Origin: Laccaria trichodermophora
Taxonomy: Eukaryota > Basidiomycota > Agaricomycetes > Agaricales > Hydnangiaceae
Assembly (NCBI GenBank): GCA_018417955.1
Contig: JACTVC010000018.1
Span: forward strand, 1,116,001-1,180,000
Direction of reading: 5' to 3'
DNA length: 64,000 nucleotides
Shown here in pieces: positions 56,873 to 64,000 of the stretch. How positions within the stretch are numbered: position 1 is the first letter of the stretch; each line of letters opens with the position of its first letter. The position numbers and the translations under genes are program-made. The notes beneath the pieces were generated by a model, which saw only the letters and a program-made list of their open reading frames with translations, was not told the DNA's origin and searched no databases.

Positions 56873-58309
56873 TTAGCGGAGGGGGAGAGTGGCGAGAGCC
56901 CAAGCTTCAAGGTCACGAATGTTTGAATCCTCGAGAAGATTTTCATGAATGTGATTGTTGGCGATGCTTGAAGAAGCGGTATAACGAGTATATTGGACGG
57001 CGTTGCAATCCATGGGGTCGAGCTCTGAAATGGCGGGGTAGTAGCGATTGTGAAGGTTATGCGAAGTAAAAGCGAATGGGGTGACGGTAGGCATATGAAC
57101 GAGTGTTCGGTTATAGGGAAGGGAAGAGCTCCCGGGCTTGACAGAAACTTGGAAAGGTGGTGTGATGATGAGATCTTGGTTAAGAGTTCCTAAAACCGTA
57201 GAAGCGTGTGGAGACGATGAAGATGAAGCCACGACATGAAGAGAATACTCAGCGGCTTGAACGGTACGAATTGTTTGGTGTTCTTCTCGGTAATAAAATA
57301 CCTTCAAACGATTTGCCGCTATCGAACCTCGCATGACAGTCCCATCCAATTCCCTAAGTTGATACGTCGTGTCGTGTAGCTGACGATGGACAATATAAGG
57401 CCCGGTCCATCGCAATGCGCCTTTGTTTCCCATCTGTGAATCAAGCCAGGTCTCGTGCAAAAGAACCCAAGTGCCCATGACAAAAGAACCCGAAGACAGA
57501 TAATGTGCGTGCTTACGGTTGAAATCGTCAACAGCCCGTTGGCGAACCTTCTTTTGCTGGTCCATCGCGAGTACCAGTTTCTTGTCCCGCCGTAGAATTT
57601 GTTGCATCCGTAATGCGAGGAGGTCTTCCGTTGAAGCGACATTGTGCCAATCGAGTGTATCCCAAGTCCTGTCTGCAAAGTCAAAAGCAAAAATCGGGTG
57701 ACGACCATAAAGAAGAAAGTAAGGGGGATATCCCGTAACTCTTGATGTTGAACATCGCATCGCCCACAAACCAGCGTGCAAGTAGAGTGGCCATCGTGAT
57801 GCGTTATCTCCACAAGCCCGAAGAATTGAATTGACGAGAGTTTGATGTGAGCGTTCTGCGTGACCGTTGCCTTCTGGATGGTAAGGCGAGGAGACAATAG
57901 CGACGACGCCGTATTGCTTGAAAAGAATCTCGACCGCTCCCTTGAATTCAGAACCGCCATCGACCAAACAGAGAAGAACTCCTCCAAATCGACAGTATAC
58001 TTCTTCATAAAGAAACTTGGCCCAAGCTTCCGAACTAGCGCGCCTTGCTGCCCGCGCTTCTACCCAAGAAATGGAAGGGTCAGTAGCTTGCAGTAAGTAC
58101 TTCATACCACCGATGCCGTCTGGCATATGAACCGTGTCTAAGTCGAATCGTCTAAGGATTCCGGAACTCCAAGTTGGACTGAATGCGACAATAGGGCGAG
58201 TCTTCGAACGTAGTTGGCAAATGTTGCAAGAGCGCACAAAGTATGCGATCTGGTCAAACATGTTCGGCCAGAAAAAACGTTCCGATAAGGTCTTGTCACA
58301 AGTACTCAT
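56873..58309 (-). mobile_element. Ty3/gypsy retrotransposon integrase, 5'-truncated
   Basis: One 478-codon frame covers most of an integrase. At the N-terminus only the second half of the zinc-binding region remains (RFFWPNMFDQIAYFVRSCNI, with the CxxC). The catalytic core keeps all three acidic residues: Asp in RRFDLDTVHMPDG, Asp in LCLVDGGSEFKG and Glu in GHAERSHQTLVNSI. A GPY/F-type module follows (ALRWTGPYIVHRQL, RGSIAANRLKVFYY) and then a Ser/Thr-rich tail. No reverse transcriptase, RNase H or gag sequence is found upstream; the element is cut off at about 58310. The frame itself is unbroken, so the truncation may be fairly recent. Confidence 0.9.
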
Positions 58310-58572
58310 ATGTTACATTATAGTTCAATGGTACTCCACATGGTCAATTGTACCTATGTACCATAGAGCTACCCCAATGGGGCCAATGCTATCTAGACAC
58401 TATTGAATAAAGTTGGGCCCAATGCATGCTTTTACCTTAAGGTGAGATAGTGTGGCCCAATTGTGAAATATCCCGCAACATTGGGCCCAATTGCTATTTA
58501 ACATGTGATCATATGCTGGACCGATGAAAAAGTAGGCCGAAAGATACATCCGAAGACAGGGGGAGGTCACTA
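58310..58572. other. Short spacer with repeated TTGGGCCCAAT words
   Basis: Between the retroelement break and the next coding fragment. TTGGGCCCAA occurs at about 58411 and 58484, and ACTATTGAATAAAG-like words are repeated in diverged form. No coding signal. Confidence 0.4.
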
Positions 58573-58846
58573 CTATGACACTGATTTCTCTGCCTTCTCA
58601 ATCCTTGCTTTGATCCGAAGCTCCTCTTCTTTCAGCATGACCATAGTATCCAACTGCCTCAACTGATCCTCTATGTGTGCCATTGCCTCCAAAAGAGCAT
58701 CTCAAGCTCTCAAACCCTCCTCGTATTCCCGATGCAATACCCTGTGGGCTATTCGGGCGTATTCCAGTGGATTGGTAAGTCTTCCCACATCAGGCAACAC
58801 AACATCAAAAAATGAGGCAATCTTCGGCTCAAATTGAAATCCGACA
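58573..58846 (-). pseudogene. C-terminal fragment of an unknown coiled-coil protein
   Basis: Reading outward from the edge of the 90-bp repeat array, the minus strand encodes GFQFEPKIASFFDVVLPDVG, RLTNPLEYARIAHRVLHREY, EEGLRA, an in-frame TGA (58704-58702), then DALLEAMAHIEDQLRQLD and LKEEELRIKARIEKAEKSVS with TAG at 58573. The second half has heptad-like spacing of Leu and Ile and could form a coiled coil. The codon texture looks real, but the family is unknown to me. The TGA and the abrupt junction with the repeat array mark it as broken. Confidence 0.5.
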
Positions 58847-60957
58847 TGTCAAAACCGAAGATTTCATCAGCTGGTAGTGCTGAAATCCCTCCAGAAATAT
58901 TGTGTTGCCTGCCAAAGAATATGTGCACTCAACACATGTTAAAACCGAAGATTTTGTCAGCTTGTAGTGCCGAAGTACCTGTGGAAATATTGTGTTGGCT
59001 CTCAGAGAATATGTGCACTCAACACATGTTAAAACCGAAGATTTCATCGGCTGGTAGTGCCGAAATACCTGCAGAAATATTGTGTTGCCTCTCAGAGAAT
59101 ATGTGCACTCAACACATGTTAAAATCGAAGATTTTGTCGGGTGATAGTGCCGAAGTAACTCCGGAAATATTGTGTTGCCTCTCAAAGAACATGTGCACTC
59201 AACACATGCTAAAACCAAAGGTTTTGTCAGCTGGTAGTGCCGAAGTACCTACGGGAATATTGTGTTGCCTCCCAGAAAATATGTGCACTCAATAGATATT
59301 AAAACCGAAGATTTTGTTGGCTGGTAGTGCCGAAATACCTCTGGAAATATTGTGTTGCCTCCCAAAGACTATGTGCACTCAATACATGTTAAAAGCGAAG
59401 ATTTCGGCAGCTGGTTGAGGGATATTGTGTTGCCTCCTGGAAAATATGTGCATTCAACACATGTTAAAACCGAAGATTTCGTCCACTGGTTGTGCTGAAG
59501 TACCTCCAGAAATATTGTGTTGGCTCTCAGAGAATATGTGCACTCAACACATGTTAAAACCGAAGATTTCATTGGCTGGTAGTGCCGAAATACCTGTGGA
59601 AATATTGTGTTGGCTCTCGGAGAATATGTGCACTCAACACATGTTAAAACCGAAGACTTTGTCAGCTGGTAGTGCCGAAGTACTGCCGGAAACATTGTGA
59701 TTTTGTTGGCAGGTAGTGCCGAAGTACCTCCAGAAATATTGTGTTGCCTCTCAAAGAATATGTGCACTCAACACATGTTAAAGCCGAAGATTTTGTTGGC
59801 TCATAATGCCGAAGTACCTCCGGGAATACTGTGTTGCCTCCCAGAAAATATGTGCACCGAATAGATATTAAAACCGAAGATTTCGTCGGCTGGTAGTGCC
59901 GAAGTACCTCCGGGAATATTGTGTTGCCTCCCAGAAAATATGTGCACTCCATAGATATTAATACCGAAGATTTCATCAGCTGGTTGTGCCAAAGTATCTC
60001 TGGAAATATTGTGTTGCCTCCCAAGGACTATGTGCACTCAATACATATAACCAAAGATTTCGTCGGCTCGTAGTGCCGAAGTACCTCCAGGAATATTGTG
60101 TTGCCTCCCAGAAAATATGTGCACTCAACACATCTTAAAACCGAAGATTTTTCGTCGGCTCGTAGTGCCGAAGTACCTCCAGGAATATTGTGGCCTCCCA
60201 GAAAATATGTGCACTCAATAGATATCAAAATCGAAGATTTCGTCGGCTGGTAGTGCCGAAATACCTGTGGAAATATTGTGTTGGCTCTCGGAGAATATGT
60301 GCACTCAACGCATGTTAAAACCGAAGATTTTGTCGGCTGGTAGTGCCGAAGTACTGCCGGAAATATTGTGATTTTGTCGGCGGGTAGTGCCGAAGTACCT
60401 CCAGAAATATTGTGTTGCCTCTCAAAGAATATGTGCACTCAACACATGTTAAAGCCGAAGATTTTGTTGGCTCGTAATGCCGAAGTACCTCCAGGAATAT
60501 TGTGTTGGCTCCCAGAAAATATGTGCACTCAATAGATATCAAAATCGAAGATTTCGTCGGCTGGTAGTGCCGAAATACCTGTGGAAATATTGTGTTGGCT
60601 CTCGGAGAATATGTGCACTCAACACATGTTAAAACCGAAGATTTCGTCAGCTCGTAGTGCCGAAATCCCTCTGGAAATATTGTGTTGCCTCTCAAAGAAT
60701 ATGTGCACTAAACAAATGTTAAAACCGAAGATTTCGTCGGCTTGTAGTGCCGAAGTACCTCCGGGAATATTGTGTTGCCTCCCAGAAAATATGTGCACTC
60801 CATAGATATTAATACGAAAGATTTCATCAGCTGGTTGTGCCGAAGTATCTCTGGAAATATTGTGTTGCCTACATGTTAAAACCGAAGGTTTCGGTGGCTG
60901 GCAATGCCAAAATACATCCGGGAATATTGTTTTGCTTCTCGGAAAATATGTGCACCT
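58846..60957 (+). repeat. 90-bp tandem repeat, left array (about 23 units)
   Basis: Each unit contains ACCGAAGATTTCGTCGGCTG, then GTAGTGCCGAAATACCTCCG, then GAAATATTGTGTTGCCTC and ATGTGCACTCAACACATGTT. The spacing of AAAACCGAAG is exactly 90 at 58851, 58941, 59031 and onward, with a few truncated units (59400, 59700, 60370 and 60870). Two unit types occur, one with AACACATGTTAA and one with AATAGATATTAA. Since 90 is a multiple of three, several frames stay open for hundreds of bases on both strands (for example LKPKISSAGSAEIP repeated on plus); I regard these as a by-product. Confidence 0.92.
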
Positions 60958-61987
60958 TCAATAAGCCAAAGTAGCTGTGAAACCCGAAGCTTTCAGCTTC
61001 TGTTAGTGCCGAAATTCTTCTTTGATCTCCTGGAAACATTGTTTGACCTTCCAGGAACATTGTTTAACCCCCCTGGGAACATTGTTTGACCTTCCCGGAA
61101 CCTTGTCTGACCATATACAACTGTTGTTTCACCTTCTGGGGAATATTCATACCCACCATCATCATTGGTTGATCTTCTGAGCCACCATGTAGTATAAAAC
61201 AAATTGTTGAAAATTCACTCCAGTCAAGGTTATACATAACCTTTTGAGTTCACACACCGGATACATATCAATATGGTTGAACAGAAGTAAGTTGACCATC
61301 ATTCTGAATCTGCTTGCAATTCCGGAAAAAGACTGGGGGGTAAGGGAGGGCATTCAATCTCTTTCTTGATCCATCAATGCGTCAGTGAGCACTTACTCAT
61401 CTTGTAGTATTATCATGAAATGCTTTCAAATCTCCAAAATTTGTCTGTCTTGACATTCATCTTTACACTGATCATGGAATACAAGACAAGTATTTACTCA
61501 GTGACATATTGATTGATCAAGAAAAAGATGAATCAACTCTCTTACCCCCGTTTCAGTCTGCTGTTGCAGAATGATGGTTAATTTCCAGTTAAGTAACCTA
61601 ACTTTCAAACACTAGTCAACATGCTTCTGTTGAATCGTATTCATACATATCTGGTATGTGAACTCAAAGCATTCTCCCCAGGTTATGTACAACCTTGACT
61701 GCGGTGGAAAAAACTTCAGTACAGTTTGTTTTACATGACATTGTGACCCAGAAGATCAACAAATGATAATACTGGGTATCTATATTCCGCAGAGGTGAAA
61801 CAATGTTTCCAGACAGTGAAAGAATAGTAGTGTATGGTTAGACAATGTTCCCGGAAGGTCAAACAATGTTCCTGGAGGGTCAAACAATGTTCCCGGGGGG
61901 TCAAGCAATGTTTCCAGGAGATCAAAGAAGAATTTCAGCACTAACAGAAGCTGAAATCTTTGGGTTTCACAGCTACTTTGGCTTCTA

Positions 61988-63726
61988 GAGAGGCAACACA
62001 ATATTTCCGGAGGTATTTCGGCACTACCAGCTGATGAAATCTTCGGTTTTAATATCTATTCAATGCACATAGTCTTTGGGAGGCAACACAATATTTCCGG
62101 AGGGATTTCGGCACTACGACCTGATGAAATCTTCGGTTTTAACATGTGTTGAGTGCACATATTCTGTGGGAGGCAACACAATGTTTCCGGAGGTATTTCG
62201 GCACTACCAGCCAACGAAATCTTCGGTTTTAATATCTATTAAGTGCACATATTTTCTGGGAGGCAACACGATATTCCCGGAGGTACTTCGGCACTACCAG
62301 CCGACGAAATCTTCAGCTTTAACATGTGTTGAGTGCACATATTCTTTGAGAGGCAACACAATATTTCCGGAGGGATTTCGGCACTACCAGCCGACAAAAT
62401 CTTCGGTTTTAATATCTATTGAGTGCACATAGTCCTTGGGAGGCAACACAATATTTCCGGAGGTATTTCGGCACTACGAACCGACGAAACCTTCGGTTTT
62501 AAGATGTGTTGAGTGCACATATTCTTTGAGAGGCAACACAATATTTCCGGAGGGATTTCGGCACTACCAGCCGACGAAATCTTCGGTTTTAATATCTATT
62601 GAGTGCACATAGTTCTTGGGAGGCAACACAATATTTCCGGAGGTACTTCGGCACTACCAGCGGACGAAATCTTCGGTTTTAACATGTGTTGAGTGCACAT
62701 ATTCTCCGAGAGCCAACACAATATTTCCGGAAGTATTTCGGCACTACCAGCCGACGAAATCTTCGATTTTGATATCTATTGAGTGCACATATTTTCTGGG
62801 AGGCAACACAATATTCCTGGAGGTACTTCGGCACTACGAGCCGACGAAATCTTTGGTTTTTATATGTATTGAGTGCACATAGTCCTTGGGAGGCAACACA
62901 ATATTTCCGGAGGTATTTCGGCACTACCAACCGATGAAACCTTCGGTTTTAAGATGTGTTGAGTGCACATATTCTTTGAGAGGCTACACAATATTTCTGG
63001 AGGTATGTCGGCACTACCAGCCGATGAAATCTTCGGTTTTAACATGTGTTGAGTGCACATATTCTCCGAGAGCCAACACAATATTTCCACAGGTATTTCG
63101 GCATTACCAGCCGACGAAATCTTCGATTTTGATATCTATTGAGTGCACATATTTTCTGGCAGGCAACACAATATTCCTGGAGGTACTTCAGCACTACAAG
63201 CCGACGAAATCTTTGGTTTTTATATGTATTGAGTGCACATAGTCCTTGGGAGGCAACACAATATTTCCGGAGGTATTTCGGCACTACGAACCGACGAAAT
63301 CTTCGGTTTTAACATGTGTTGAGTGGACATATTCTCTGAGAGCCAACACAATATTTCCGGAGGTACTTCGGCACTACAAGCCGACGAAATCTTTGGTTTT
63401 TATATGTATTGAGTGAACATAGTCCTTGGGAGGCAACACAATATTTCCGGAGGTATTTCAGCACTACGAATTGACGAAATCTTCGGTTTTAACATGTGTT
63501 GAGTGGACATATTCTCTGAGAGCCAACACAATATTTCTGGAGGTACTTCCGCACTACAAGCCGACGAAATCTTTGGTTTTTATATCTATCGAGTGCACAT
63601 AGTCCTTGGGAGGCAACACAATATTTCCGGAGGGATTTCGGCACAACCAGCCGACAAAATCTTCGGTTTTTATATCTATTGAGTGCACATAGTCTTTGGG
63701 AGGCAACACAATATTCCAGGAGGTAT
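61988..63726 (-). repeat. 90-bp tandem repeat, right array (about 19 units, inverted)
   Basis: The reverse complement of the left array's unit, repeated every 90 bases: GAGGCAACACAATATTTCCG, GAGGTATTTCGGCACTACCA, GCCGACGAAATCTTCGGTTT. At 63241-63600 a 180-bp pair of units is duplicated almost exactly, shown by the shared variants GAGTGGACAT and CTACAAGCCGAC, so this end has expanded most recently. The array ends abruptly at about 63726, where an open frame begins. Confidence 0.92.
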
Positions 63727-64000
63727 TGACCGTTAAATGCAAAAAAAGTGTCCTTGATACAGCATGCCTCATGCTATCTATGCATCCGGGGTGGCTGTCG
63801 TATGTCCGGCTGTTATCTTTAACCCAAAATGAATTCAAGCAATTAACAGGATTTCAGGCTGATATGGAAATATTGATTTATGGCCTGCATGTGTGCTACC
63901 GACGGTATTTGCAATATGTATCCCATTTTGTGCCGGAGGTGATGTCATCGGCCCGGACTGTGGCTAGACAGGGATTGCCAGGGTTAGGGTTATGGTTCCG
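63727..64000 (+). CDS. Partial open frame running off the window edge, unknown product
   Basis: From the last repeat unit onward the plus strand is open to the end of the window in one frame: VLTVKCKKSVLDTACLML, then MHPGWLSYVRLLSLTQNEF, FQADMEILIYGLHVCYRRYL, VSHFVPEVMSSARTVARQ. The first ATG is at 63771. The residue composition (hydrophobic alternation, Trp, Cys, Tyr) looks like a real exon. I do not recognise the family; mushroom transposon-associated genes are one possibility. The frame continues beyond 64000, so size and completeness are unknown. Confidence 0.4.

Larger units (their letters stand above)
58846..63726. repeat. Giant imperfect palindrome with tandem-repeat arms (foldback-like element)
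   Basis: The left arm (58846 to about 61440) is the inverted counterpart of the right arm (about 61440 to 63726). Each arm has an outer array of 90-bp units, then a piece with GTAGCTGTGAAACCCGAAG-like sequence and several 21-24-bp CATTGTTTGACCTTCC units, then unique inner sequence. That inner sequence still pairs across the centre (TGACCATCATTCTGAATCTG at about 61299 against the reverse of 61571-61590; TCTTTCTTGATC against GATCAAGAAAAAGA). The centre is near 61440. The arms have diverged by indels and substitutions, so it is old or subject to uneven repair. Long inverted repeats built of tandem subrepeats are the hallmark of foldback-type transposons. No transposase is seen and no target duplication could be read. 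Confidence 0.8.

Noticed and set aside
58829..60695. Multiple 100-150-codon frames in the 90-bp array as genes
   Set aside because: Open frames follow automatically from a repeat length divisible by three, on both strands at once.
63979..63995. Telomere-like AGGGTTAGGGTTATGGTT at the window end
   Set aside because: Only two exact TTAGGG-type units, inside an open reading frame that continues to the window edge. A chromosome end would show many more.

Overview
The window is nuclear DNA from a basidiomycete fungus, most likely an Agaricomycete. Nearly every gene is split by many 45-70 nt introns with GT..AG ends and CTRAC-like branch sites. Several families are typical of this group: DUF6593, DUF6533 seven-helix proteins, a serine-rich GPI cupredoxin and a small oligopeptide transporter. 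Many ordinary genes had to be spliced by eye; positions are given where the splicing was worked out, and marked as unresolved where it was not.

Left third (0-16 kb): housekeeping and surface genes. In order these are a DUF6593 protein (-), a Mn superoxide dismutase (-), histone H3 (-), a putative secreted protein (-), a cupredoxin (+), a large OPT oligopeptide transporter (-) and a small secreted protein (-). A 524-bp TA-flanked inverted-repeat element lies at 6.4-6.9 kb.

Middle (16-46 kb): a rearranged duplication region. A cassette (two-helix membrane protein gene + conserved unknown block + DUF6533 gene) occurs at 16.8-20.7 kb and again at 24.9-29.2 kb. The DUF6533 gene of the first copy has two nonsense codons; that of the second is intact. 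A third, inverted and intact DUF6533 copy is at 42.3-43.8 kb. Between the two cassettes lie an inverted 5' fragment of the large alpha/beta-hydrolase gene (intact copy at 29.5-35.0 kb), pieces of a further two-helix gene, and three inverted-repeat elements. Two of these have perfect 8-bp target duplications (776 bp and 576 bp). Next come a conserved 185-aa protein, a multi-pass membrane protein, a GDSL esterase and an SLC35F6-like transporter.

Right part (46-64 kb): a bleomycin hydrolase gene (-) and an MFS transporter gene (+) diverge from a shared intergenic region. Then comes a 1.7-kb element with near-identical terminal inverted repeats and a 7-bp target duplication, which carries a broken histone H4 gene. 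A 5'-truncated Ty3/gypsy integrase follows. The last 5 kb is a giant imperfect palindrome whose arms are built of about twenty 90-bp tandem units each, like a foldback element, flanked on both sides by coding fragments that run outward.

The strongest candidates for something undescribed are the foldback-like palindrome, the inverted-repeat element carrying histone H4 sequence, and the duplicated two-helix/DUF6533 cassette.
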